Positions 10,786 through 21,086 of a stretch of 64,000 nucleotides of DNA are shown piece by piece. Position 1 is the stretch's first letter. Every line of letters starts with the position of its first letter. Source of the stretch: Theobroma cacao (Eukaryota; Streptophyta; Magnoliopsida; Malvales; Malvaceae). The notes under the pieces were generated by a model. That model searched no databases. It saw nothing but the letters and a program-made list of their open reading frames with translations, and was not told where the DNA came from. The position numbers and the translations under genes are program-made. Location: the NCBI RefSeq assembly GCF_000208745.1, contig NC_030858.1, forward strand, positions 22,789,671 to 22,853,670, given 5' to 3'.

Positions 10786-13564
10786 TGTCATGATCCGGAA
10801 CCTCCCTCAGGCCCATGACAATCGCCGCGACGTCCCGATTGACACTCATTACTCAAAATGCCAATCAGAACCCCGTAAGGCTTACATATCAGTTTCTTGC
10901 CTTTCTTGTGAGCAATCGTTTTTAAATATTCCGTTTTAAACAATTACCAATCGTTTCTGGCTTAAGTAAATCAAAAGACAAAAATATATCATTTTTTTTA
11001 TAAAACAATATAAAATAGAAACACGTGTAAATAATCTTTCATAACGTGACAGTAAAATAAATTCATACATACAAAAATTTACAAAGTTATAATGTACAAT
11101 AATAATTATAATGACAAGTGGCCCAAAATACACCTAGTGTTGATGCTAGTAACCTACTGTCTGTGAGATAGAAGGGTAAACTAGAATCCTCTACAAAATC
11201 GGGTATCTACAAGCTACCACAGGCTTGAAATATTTGGAAAGGAGGTGGGTGAGATTTTTCAATCCTAATGAGTAAACAGACATTATCATAAATATCTAAA
11301 AGCGAGTAAAATGGAGGCAAGTTTAAACAACATATCGCAAACCATTTCATAAGGTTTTCAATTTATTTCTTAAAACCATAAAATATTTGTAATTTACCAA
11401 AACAGTTGTTAAGGCTTCTGACTTTTATTAAAAACAGGGCTCAAGCCAAAACTAATCCTCGGGGATACCTTGGCCGAGGCATCTAACTGAGTCCGCCAAG
11501 GTTGTTAAGATATTTACATGTGAAACACATTTTAATTTTTAAAACAAGCTGTTCCTTGGCGTTGGCCGAGTTATACATTCACGTGGGGGTTCGACGTGAA
11601 GTGAGCTCTAACGCTTCCCTGGGAGTTACCCTCCTCACCTCTACAACTGGAGTAATTATATAATCGAGTTTACCGTGCCCCTCTAATAGGCAATCCACGA
11701 AAACCCGTCACTGTAGTGACTAACCCACCAATTTTAATAAAATTTCGACAGTATAACGTGGCTTTTATTTATTTACCCAACCTGCATAGTAAAAACAACT
11801 TACATTTATTCCCAATGTAATTATAAAATATAGCCACATATACTCATATATCATAAGCCATTCATAGTAAAATATATATTTCAAAATAATTGACAACCTC
11901 CAATTACTCAATTTCATAATCAACACAATATATTTTTATTTGTCACATTTATTTCTAAAACATCAAAAATCCAGTTTTAATCTCATTTTCGTTTCATAAA
12001 ATACATAAAGAGCATTTAAAAATAAACTCTAGATAATTTACAATAATAATAGGTTTACTCACCGTTTGTACAAACTAAATGCTTTCTAGGTGGCCCGATC
12101 ACTGTTTGTCGGGTACGACTTCCTTGCCTTTACTGGAAGGCTCTCCTCCTAAACACATTGCAAAATTTACCCAATTCACCACATTGATGCTAAATCACTA
12201 TATAATTGACTTAAATCCTATACTAATGCATGGTATGAAATGCAATAGTCTAAAACGGCTTAAATGCGATATTAACCTATTTTTCGCACTTTACCCGTTA
12301 AATTGCTAACGCGCTCCATTTTAGCTCTAAATTATCCCATTTTCTCTCCAACATTTCTAACCATTAAATATCAGCCAATAACCCTCTAAAATCACCAAAA
12401 TCAGCTCACTTTCCTCCTTGAAAAATTCGACCAAAAATGGGACATTAACTAGGTAAATTTTCCACTTTATTTTTCTATCACATTTAACCATTTTTCATCA
12501 TTTTCTCTTTATTTCTCTTAGAATAAAAATCAATTCATCATCATTGTACATCATTGAAGATTCAGCCAAAGGTGGGTGTTGTGAAAATTTCATGCTTTTT
12601 TGTCCAATTTGATTTCTATACACATTTAACTAACTAAAACTATCAATTTAACTAAAAATCAAAACATAAAAATTTCAAATTCCTCCCCCTTGAATTTCGG
12701 CCAGCCCATGGTGTCACTTTTTGATCTCTCTCCTCAAGCATGCTAAATGGATATAAAGGCATAGGAAAGGTAGAAATCAAGCTAAAGTCGAAAAATCTTA
12801 CCGTTAGACGCGTAAACAGAAGAAAAACGCTATATCCCCTTTGAATTTTCTAGTTTCCCTTTGGTTTTTCTCTTTTTTTCCTTTCCTCTCTATTTTCTTT
12901 CTTGTTCTCTTCTTATGGCCGGCCATCACTTAATATGGGGTTTAAATGGGCTGACTTTTCATTAAAATAATATTAAATCGTTAAAAAAATGCCATGTGTC
13001 ACTTTCTCGTTGGCCCGTTTTTAAAATTTCATCTTTTAAACTTCAATTTTTTCACCACTTACAATAACATAGTTATTCATACCAAAAATAAATAAATCCT
13101 ATGATTTTGACAAGTTTTGGGTGGTAAAAATTACGGTTTTTACCTTGGAATGACAAAATTACCGTTTTGCCCCTATGTTTCGAAAATTGTCGGAATTGAA
13201 AAATTTCACTTCCTATCATTAAATTATACTCCAAATAGTTAATCTTGGTCAAAATTTTCACTACATGATCAAATTATTATCTTAGGTGGCAAAATAACGA
13301 TTTTGGCCCCTGAACATAAAAATTTTCAATTTTACCCCAAATGAACCCTCGAACTCCGAACAATAATTTTTAGTCATTCTTCGACTGTAAAATATTAAAT
13401 TTCATCCTACAATTCCTATTTAAACTAGTTCGAGGTTAAATCCACTCAAGTGTACCGTAGGTACAATATCGAGTTTCGTCTATTCTTAGAGACTTTCCTA
13501 GCGTAATAACATGCTACTCAGTGCATTTATGTCATGACATACGTTTATAGGGTCGGGTTTTACA
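10786..13564 (-). mobile_element. gypsy solo LTR inside Sirevirus A RNase H
   Basis: This is a 2779-bp solo LTR with TSD GATAT (10781-10785 and 13565-13569). The minus strand starts TGTAAAACCCGACCC and ends ATCATGACA. It has no PBS, coding region or second LTR. It shares the GC-rich island and the CGCCAAGG/CCTTGGCG pair (11494-11501, 11554-11561) with the other gypsy LTRs. The element at 62389 is its closest relative here; both contain the stretch after 'gtttgtacaaa' (12079 and 63727). This is the short LTR form, without the U3 module of 21087-21300. Confidence 0.93.
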
Positions 13565-14059
13565 GATATGGTATCCTAGAGAATCATCCTTTAATCTAGT
13601 TGGATATTCAGATGCAAATTTTGCTAGAACCAAAACTGATAGAAAGAGCACTGGTGGAACCTGCTAATTTTTAGGTAGTATGCTTGAGTCATGGTCAAGT
13701 AAAAAACAGAATTCAGTTGCTCTCTCTACAACTGAAGCTGAATATATTTCTCTAGGTAGTTGTTGTGCTTAAATCTTGTGGATTAAATAACAATTAAAAG
13801 ACTTTGGAGTAACAATGAATAGCATACCAATATACTGTGATAATACAAGTGCAATCAATATTTCAAAAAATCTTGTATAGCATTCTAGGACTAAACATAT
13901 CGAGATTAGGCATCACTTTTTTAAAGATCACGTAGTGAAAGGTGACATTAAAATTGAGTTTGTGAATACTTTGCAACAATTAGCTAACATATTCACCAAA
14001 CCCCTAAATGAGGAAAGATTTTGTGAGATTAAGAGAAATCTAGGAATGGTTGGTGTGTA
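13565..14059 (+). pseudogene. Sirevirus A RNase H
   Basis: The reading continues directly from DTQTLGI before the solo LTR into WYPRESSFNLVGYSDANFA. It then shows [53 protein letters not shown] and [10 protein letters not shown]. These are the conserved aspartate, glutamate and histidine blocks of copia RNase H. Stops interrupt it after GGTC and within the LGSCCA and NLV regions. It ends LGMVGV and a stop, the usual end of Sirevirus pol. Confidence 0.9.
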
Positions 14060-14460
14060 GGAGCTTTAAGAAAAATTCTAAAGTTTTCTCAAAATACAGT
14101 AGGCACTTAGTTGACTAAGGGAGGCACTTAATCAACTAAGAGTATTCTGTCTCTTTAAATAATAAGACTCAGTCAGTTAAAAGAAGGAGGAATAAAATAA
14201 TGAAAAGAAACTGTCTACCGGGTAATAAAATAGAGAAGAAAAACCACCTAAGCAAAAACTAAGTTTAGAGGGAATTTTTTAAATTTTGAATAGGAGAAAA
14301 ACTGACAACATTTAAGGGGGAAATAAACAATTTTTGAGAAAATTAAACTGCCCTTAACTCATCTTCTTTAGATTTTCTCTCTTCTGAAACTGCCCACCTA
14401 AAACTGAAACCATTCCCTCTCAAAATCTTGAAACCCTGAGTCAGAAATTTCTCAAACCAA
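14060..14460 (+). other. pol to env-like spacer of Sirevirus A
   Basis: This 400-bp spacer holds no coding signal. It contains degenerate copies of the LTR palindrome (cttagttgactaag and cttaatcaactaag at 14106-14141) and ends in the leader of the envelope-like frame. The minus-strand frame at 14343-14657 is only the antisense of the lysine codons. Confidence 0.6.
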
Positions 14461-16362
14461 ATGGCAAAATCATCACAGTCTAAAGATATTTTAAAGAAGA
14501 AAAAGGATAAACGTCCATTGGAAGAGAGTTTGCAAGCAGAAATACAGAAGAAAAAGAAGAAGATAGTGTCCACTGCTGAGATTGGAAAAACTGGAAAATC
14601 ACAGATAGAGAAGGAATACAAAGCCGAGAAAAAGAAAAAGAAAGAAAAATCCTTCAAGAAAGGTAAGGCTTCATCCTCAAAATTTAGAAATAAATTTCAT
14701 GAGGATAGGTTCAAAAAGATCGAAAATGCCCCTATTACTTATGGTAAATCTATTTATTGGAGTAGTTTTGATGAGTCACTTGAATTTCAAGTAGTTCTAT
14801 CATATTATTTTGAAGAAATGAAACTAAAGGATTTTAGCACTTTTAAGAATCAATCCAATAGTGATAGTTTGGTGAAAGAATTTTATGCTAGCATAGCCAT
14901 AGATAAGGATGAACTTAAGGATTCTGATGATTATATTGATGATGGTCTGAATGTCTATTTAAATGAAAAGGAATTTGTTATAATTGTTGCTAATTTAGGA
15001 AATTTGCTTAAAATTGAAAGTGAAGACGGTGACTATGAGATGCTTGAAAACTATGATCCTACTTCTTTGTGGGAGATAATTACAGGGAGGAAAGAAAAAT
15101 ATTCATCAAAGAGTAATGCTGGTCTAATTAAAAGTCCACAGATTAGAATTTTGCATTACTTTATTGTTGCGAATATTCATGGAAGAGGTGGCAGTTTTAG
15201 CTACATTAGTCTTCAAGACTTATGGCTAATGGAGCCTGGCTTTAATGGTGCTCCACTTAATCTAGGCAGATTCATGATTGAGAGAATGAGAGGAGTCTGT
15301 CGACTGAAAAAAATAAATCTGCCTTATGGAAATATCATTACATCATTGGTACAAAAAAAAAGGAAATTTGGAGCTCAAGATATGAATTGGACAAAGTGAA
15401 AAGCAGGGACCAAGTTATTTACCTTAGGAGTCTGCCTAAAATGGGGTATAAGCTTGATGGAGAGAAATATGTTAAATCCCTTAAGGTCACTTTTAGAAAA
15501 GAGTCTTCTCTCCCTATTCAACTAGAAACAGCTCCCTCACAGTTCTTTAATGAAATACTTTTCAACCTGCTCATGAGGATTAATGGAAAGCTGACTGACT
15601 AGAGAATAAGGATGTAGAAAATTGAAGAGAAATTGACAGAGCTCGAAAATGTATTGAAGGAAAAAGGAAAAATGCCTTCTGAACTTGTAGCTGTAAACAT
15701 CTCTGCCACTCTAAATCTTACACTAGCAGGTCAGGATGCTGAAGGTTCTACTTTCCAAGCCGAGGTTCATGAACCTGAAGTGGATCAACCAAGGAAATCC
15801 CCCTTACCTGAGCCATAGAAGGAAGTTGAATCAGAACAAGGTAACGAGGTGCTTGGATCACTTGGTAAAATTCCTCCATCCCATCATGAACCTTAACAAG
15901 AATAGCCTTCTCCTCCCAATTTAGAGGAAGTCTCAATAATGGATGTCTTCCACCAAATGGTTAGAGAAGAACAAGCTGAAAAGGAAGCAGCTAAAGGGGA
16001 AGCACAAAAGTTAGTATCTCCAAAAGAATCTTGTGAACTAACTTCAGTTACAGAGGAACAATCTGGGAAAGGAAAAGAAAAAGATGCTGCTACTCCACAA
16101 GCCAAGTCTAAACCATTTGGTAAAGGCATGAAGATAATGGTAACCAAGACCAAATTCCTCAACAGATGGAAATCCTCCAGAATAGCTGAAAAAGCTAGAC
16201 CATCAGCCATCTTTTCTCCTTAAGACCCCCTTGAAATTCCTGATAAATCATCACCTGAACCTTTACCACAAAAATCACCTCCAGAACTATCTCCTGAACC
16301 CCTTAATGTTTTCTATTGCATGGATGAATCTACCCCTTCACCCTCTTCAGAAGATGATTGAG
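14461..16362 (+). pseudogene. Sirevirus A envelope-like third gene
   Basis: This is the extra gene that Sireviruses carry downstream of pol; its function is unknown. It starts at ATG 14461. Residues 1-75 are very lysine-rich and could be a nuclear-targeting or coiled segment. Residues about 85-300 match the family annotated as putative plant transposon protein: EFYASIAID, VYLNEKEF, LWEIITGR, IRILHYFIVANIHGRGG, LPYGNIITSL. A run of nine A at 15353-15361 shifts the frame; the next frame carries on at WSSRYELDKVKSRDQVIYL. A short charged helix (KIEEKLTELENVLKEKGK) follows, then a proline/glutamate-rich tail (QPRKSPLPEP, PPELSPEPL). Further stops lie at 15601, 15616, 15817, 15894, 15903 and 16222. 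No convincing signal peptide or transmembrane helix is visible. Confidence 0.8.
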
Positions 16363-17045
16363 CGCTCTTAGGATTTGATGCTGACAAAAAGGGGGAGAAT
16401 TATGGTAAAAAGTTTGAGGGAGAACTAGGGGCAGTTTAGGAACAAAACAATGACTACTTTTTTTGCTTTTTTTATTCTACTGTTAGTTGAACATCTGAAT
16501 TTAACTTTGTGTTGATGTTATTGTGTTGAAAATAGGATGCTCTTAAGCTACTTATATTATTTGTTTGTTGATTGTTAAATTTGTTCTTGAGTTTGTTTGT
16601 TACTGTTTTGAGATTTGGTACTGATATTGGGCTGTTATGATGATAACCAATTTCTGTCAATGATATTGTGAATGGATTGTGTTTGTGAATGTATATGGAT
16701 GTTAATTATACTATATTTATTGGATGATAAATGGCATAGATAAAATCTGGCAATAATATGCTATTGACAATCACAACTGAAATATTGATGATATTCTGTC
16801 AATCAGTCATTTATTGTTGATTACTCTATATGCCAGCATAAATATATTCTGAATGTATAATGTCATTGTCTATATGACATAAATAAAAATTTGTTGAAAT
16901 GAATAAGTAAAATAAGCACGCACTAAGGGGGAGCACTCATTTAGAGGGATAAATCCTCATTTTTTTTGTGAAGAATTAAAAAGATTAAATGGACACTGTA
17001 CTGTTAATCAATGAATGTTTTGTCATCATAAAAAAAGGGGGAGAT
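16363..17045 (+). promoter_or_regulatory. 3' untranslated region with repeated polypurine motifs
   Basis: Three polypurine blocks lie in 660 bp: aaaaagggggagaa (16386-16399), taagggggagcactcat (16924-16940), and aaaaaaagggggagat (17030-17045), which touches the 3' LTR and is the true plus-strand primer. Extra polypurine copies upstream of the 3' LTR are a known feature of Sireviruses. The rest is AT-rich with no gene. Confidence 0.8.
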
Positions 17046-18220
17046 TGTTGGCTTTATTAGTTTTTGATGATAATAAAACATTCCCATTCATTTGTGTCTA
17101 ATATTTCTACTTGAGTGTGCAGGACAAGAATTGTATGCTAATGATAAATAAATTATTCCAAGGGACATATAAAAAATTATATGTATAAGAAGCCACAATT
17201 AATAAGCAAAACAGAAACTTCTTAGTTGAATAATAAAGGGTTAGTCAGCTAAAATTCAAATCAGAAGTTGGCAGGCTCAAGAGTATTGAGGAATAGAAAA
17301 GACTTAGTTGACCAAGAAATGGGTTAGTCGACAAAAAGTCTACTGCCAGAAATCTGGACTTCAAGACAGAACCAACTTAATTGACTAAGAAAGAAGTTAG
17401 TTGACTAAGTCCTCACTGCAAGAAGCATAGAATAGAAGACAGAAACAACTTAGTCGACTAAGATATCCATTAGTGAACTAAGAGCATTCTACCAAAAAAT
17501 TTGAATTGTGCACTAGAAGACAAATTAATGGGCAGAACTATAACAAAATTGTTTCTAACGGTCAAAAACTGCCTAACACCTATCAGAGCTAACTTTCCAA
17601 GTATTTAAAAGGCTTCCAACGACTAGAAATGGAATGAAGGAATCCAAGTCAAAAAGAGCTAAAAAAAAACCATCAAATACTCTCTGCTCATTTACTACAC
17701 TTAACTCTTATCTTTGTAATTGTGATCTGCACTTCACTTTGTACCACTTAGATCAACCTTGTGATCATAGGTACACTCTTATCACTTCTCTCCTTGTATT
17801 CTTAGAGTGAGCAGGTCACTCTAAGGGATTGATTCAAGCTAGGATTGCTTGATTGAGTATAGGTTCTAACTTAACCTTGAAAAGTTAAGTGTTGGGTTTT
17901 AGTTGATCTCGGTAAAAACTATTGTGAAAGGTTTTGGCTATGCTTGGTAAAAGTCATTGTAAAAGCTTGGTGAAAGCTTTTGAATTTCACCATTCTTAGT
18001 GGATTGATTAGAAAATCTTTGGTTAAACAATCAAGGTAGTGGATGTAGGTCTTGGACCGAACCACTATAAATATTTGTGTATTGTCTCTACTGTTTTAAT
18101 TTGTCATTCATCTTTAAATTTCTCTTTTATCTTGCTTTTGTCCCCAATTTGAAGGTAACCTTTGTAAAGAGCCAAGAAAGTGCTATTCACCCCCTCTAGC
18201 ACATTCATTTGGGACAAAGA
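17046..18220 (+). repeat. 3' LTR of Sirevirus A
   Basis: The LTR is 1175 bp, starting TGTTGGCTTTATTAG and ending GGGACAAAGA. It aligns end to end with 5274-6427 with many substitutions. Of the TTAGTCGACTAA palindromes only one is perfect (about 17449-17462); the others read TTGA or are otherwise broken at the central CpG. Confidence 0.9.
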
Positions 18221-18225
18221 TACTT

Positions 18226-19149
18226 GAGATAATGTTATTTGCTTGTTCTTATGATCCCTTATAAGTTTGATACATAGAACATAGCTAGCTTCTCCCAAAT
18301 CCTTCATATTGAATTGTTGGTTTAGCTAACCTTTAGCTATTGATAACATTCCTACATCATTCCCAATTAGTAGAATGTCATCAACATAAAAGACTAGGAA
18401 ACAACCTTTTTATCTTGTATCCTTTTATAGACACAAGGTTCATCAACATTTTGTTGAAATCATATGATTTGATAGCAGTATCAAATATTATGTTTTAAGA
18501 CCTAGATGCTTACCTAAGTCCATAAATGGACCTATGCACTTCACAAACCTTATGCTCGTGGCCCTTTTAATGAAACCTTCTAGTTGAGCCATATAAATAC
18601 GCTTTTCAAGATCCCTATTTAAAAATACGATCTTGACATCCATTTGCCATATCTCATAATCAAGATGTGTAGTTATGGATAGGAGGATCTTGATGGATTT
18701 AAGCATAGCAACTGGTGAAAAGGTTTGCTTGTAGTCAAACCCTTTTTTTTGGGTAAAACCTTTGGCCAGTAGTCTAACCTTGAAGGTCTCTACCTTCCCA
18801 TCACTTTCTCTTTTTCTCTTGTAAATCCATTTGCACCCTATGAGTTTTATCCTTTCAAGTGGACTACTAGAGTTCAGACTTTGTTGGCATCCATGGAGTC
18901 CAACTCAAATTTCATTGCCTTATGTGACTCTTTAGCATCTACATCATTAATAGCTTCCTTATATGTAATAAGGTCAAATTCATGTTCATCTAAGAGTGCA
19001 ATCATATTTTCTCCCATACCCATGTATCTCTTTTGTTGTCTCACAACCCTCCCACTATGTCTAGGCACCACTATTTGATGTTCAGCTTGTGTTTTTGTTT
19101 CAACCCTTGAATTCGACTGTGTTATGACTTCTTCATAATTAAATCTTAA
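18226..19149 (-). pseudogene. copia B reverse transcriptase, N-terminal and central part
   Basis: The minus strand carries linker and RT blocks: YKEAINDVDAKESHKAM, LKSIKILLSITTHLDYEIWQMDVK, then the catalytic FYVDDILLIGND (YVDD codons at 18378-18389), MKDLGEASYVLCIKLIRDHK and ITLSQVS at the Sirevirus A insertion. Several frameshifts are present (near 18480, 18710 and 18870). The next residues of the enzyme lie at 4967-5268. It is non-functional. Confidence 0.88.
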
Positions 19150-20200
19150 ATTTGAAGGATCAAACAATTCTTCTAAGACAATTTTACTTCTAGGTTTATG
19201 ATTTCTCACAAACTCTTCCTCTAAGAAAGTGACATTCGCACTAACAAAAACTTTCTTATCTTGAGGACTATAAAAGTAATAACCTCTTGTTCTCTTTGGA
19301 TATCCTACATATAAGCACACCTAAGTCTTTGGTTCCATTTTTCTAGACTCAGGCTTTAAAACATGTGCAGGACACTCCAAAATTCATAGATGACATACAG
19401 ATGATTTACACCCTGTCCATAACTCCCTTGATGTTTTAGGCACAACCTTAGATGGAGCAAAATTAAGCAAGTACTCAACAATTTGCATACAATATCCCCA
19501 GAATGAGATTGGAAGGTTAGCATAGGACATCATTGATTTAACCATTTCAAAAGAGTCTTATTTTTTTTTTCAGCTATACCATTATGTTGAGGTGTTCTTG
19601 GCACTGACAAATTGAAAATTATCCCATTGTCATTAAGATATTGTCGAAAATCATCTGATAAATACTCACCTCCCTAATTTGATTGAAGTTGTTTCAATGG
19701 CTTGCCTAGTTGCTTTTTAACTTCGACTTAGAATTCTCTGAACTGTTCAAACGATTCAATTTTCTATACATTAAATACACAGAGCCATGTCTTAAGTAGT
19801 CATCAATAAAAGTTATGAAATATTCATAACCTCCTCTAGCTTTTATGTTCATTGGTCCATACACATCTGTGTGCACCAAGTCTACAACTTTTAGCATTTT
19901 GTTACCTTTTGCCTTGAAAGGCCTTTAGTCATTTTAGCTTCAATACAAGACTCACATACTGGCAAAGGACCCTCAACCATGTTTGGTAGAGTACCATCCT
20001 TTATAAGCCTATTGAGTCTGTTTTGATTGATATGACCTAAACACAAATGCTAAAGACAATTTTGATTTATGCTAGATTCTTTGACTTTTTCAATTTTAAA
20101 TCATATTGATTTTATAGCATTTGCAGAATAACTCGTAGGCTCAAAGAAATAAAGATTATATCTTACAATTCCAAAATAAATAAAATCCTTATTCAAAAAA
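19150..20200 (-). pseudogene. copia B integrase
   Basis: Read on the minus strand, this shows the zinc-binding part (RLNRLIKDGTLPNMVEGPL, CESCIEAKMTK), the start of the catalytic core (LVHTDVYGPMNIKARGG, YFITFIDDYLRHGSVYLM), and a degraded second half with VPRTPQHNGIAEKK at about 19585-19625. The C-terminal block is YVGYPKRTRGYYFYSPQDKKVFVSANVTF (given here as motif ends at 19310 and 19230). Stops and shifts occur near 19560-19700 and 19920. The order and strand fit copia B. Confidence 0.8.
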
Positions 20201-20379
20201 ATAGTAAGTGTCTCACCAAAAAAAATTGAATATCTAGACTTTTATTAAACAAAAGACAGAAATCAAATTTCTATAAGTCTTCAGAATGTAATAAACATTT
20301 TCCAAAACTAAGCTACAACCATAAGGAAATTGAAGAATAATGGCTCCCACTACTAATGCTAAAACAAATGTGCCACTTA

Positions 20380-20624
20380 CCATCCTCATCCGAAACTGCC
20401 TTTTACTCAGTTTTCTCCTTTCTTGAATCCCCTATAAAGAATTACAAACATGGTTAACAGCTCTAGAATCTATTATCCAAGTATCCGTAGAATCAACCAT
20501 TAAACAAGCTTTTAACATATTTAGAAAACCCATACCTTGTTTACTCTTTTGGATTTCTTCAAGGTAAACCTTGCAATTTCGCTTCTAATGTCCTTTCACA
20601 CCACAATGGAAACATTTTCCTTTG
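20380..20624 (-). pseudogene. copia B nucleocapsid knuckle and protease
   Basis: The minus strand shows a zinc knuckle CFHCGVKGH then a stop then KRNCKVYLEEI (about 20565-20610). The protease start follows (about 20440-20515): TDTWIIDSRAVNHVCNSL. Relatives have DSGA at the active site; here the glycine is arginine, which would inactivate the protease even without the other breaks. Confidence 0.8.
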
Positions 20625-21081
20625 GTGTTGTCTTTTAAAGCAGTCTTTTTCTTCATGGGCTTTTTCTTTGCTCCTATTGAGCCCTTAGAAGTTTTTTTAT
20701 TTCTAGTTATCTTCTTTTTACCCTTGGGTTTAGGCTTAGAAGTGGAAACTGCATGTGCTTCAAGCTTCTATCTCAAATCAAGAACCTTCTCCACATTTTG
20801 GAGATCATTCATGAGCCCACTTAAGGTGTAATCCTTAGCGTTCAGTTCATAATCCACTTTAAATTGTGAAAATGACGAATTTAAGTTATGAACTATCATT
20901 GATATTTGCATCTCCGCATCTATTTCAATACCATTTAGTTTTGCCTTATTGAGACAAGATATTACTTTCAACATCTCTAACTAGCTCCTTAGGCTTCCGC
21001 TTAAGGTCCTTAAACGCATTGATTGCTTTCACCTTAGTAGACCTTGTTTTTGTATCAAACATCTCATGTAGGCGCAACATT
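20625..21081 (-). pseudogene. copia B gag, central and C-terminal part
   Basis: The minus-strand frame opens at the gypsy insertion with MLRLHEMFDTK and continues STKVKAINAFKDLKRKPKE. One frameshift near 20950 leads to IDAEMQISMIVHNLNSSF, FKVDYELNAKDYTLSGLMNDLQ (20768-20900) and a lysine-rich tail. These are the gag blocks that normally follow the segment at 35863-36135, from which it is separated by the gypsy series. The shared 5 bases ATGTC flank that insertion. Confidence 0.85.
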
Positions 21082-21086
21082 ATGTC

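Larger units (their letters stand above)
5274..18220 (+). mobile_element. Sirevirus A, near-complete Ty1/copia element with envelope-like gene
   Basis: The TSD is TACTT (5269-5273, 18221-18225). The order is 5' LTR, PBS, gag, protease, integrase, RT, RNase H, envelope-like gene, repeated polypurine motifs, 3' LTR. Without the nested solo LTR (10786-13564 plus one TSD copy) the element is about 10.16 kb, as expected for a Sirevirus. All genes carry stops or frameshifts and the LTRs have clearly diverged, so this is an old copy. It is inserted in the RT of copia B between the codons for TLSQVS and YIDKIL. Confidence 0.92.

Noticed and set aside
14343..14657. Minus-strand phenylalanine-rich frame
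   Set aside because: It is antisense to the lysine-rich start of the envelope-like gene.
20622..20831. Plus-strand hydrophobic frame
   Set aside because: It is antisense to the lysine-rich gag tail of copia B.
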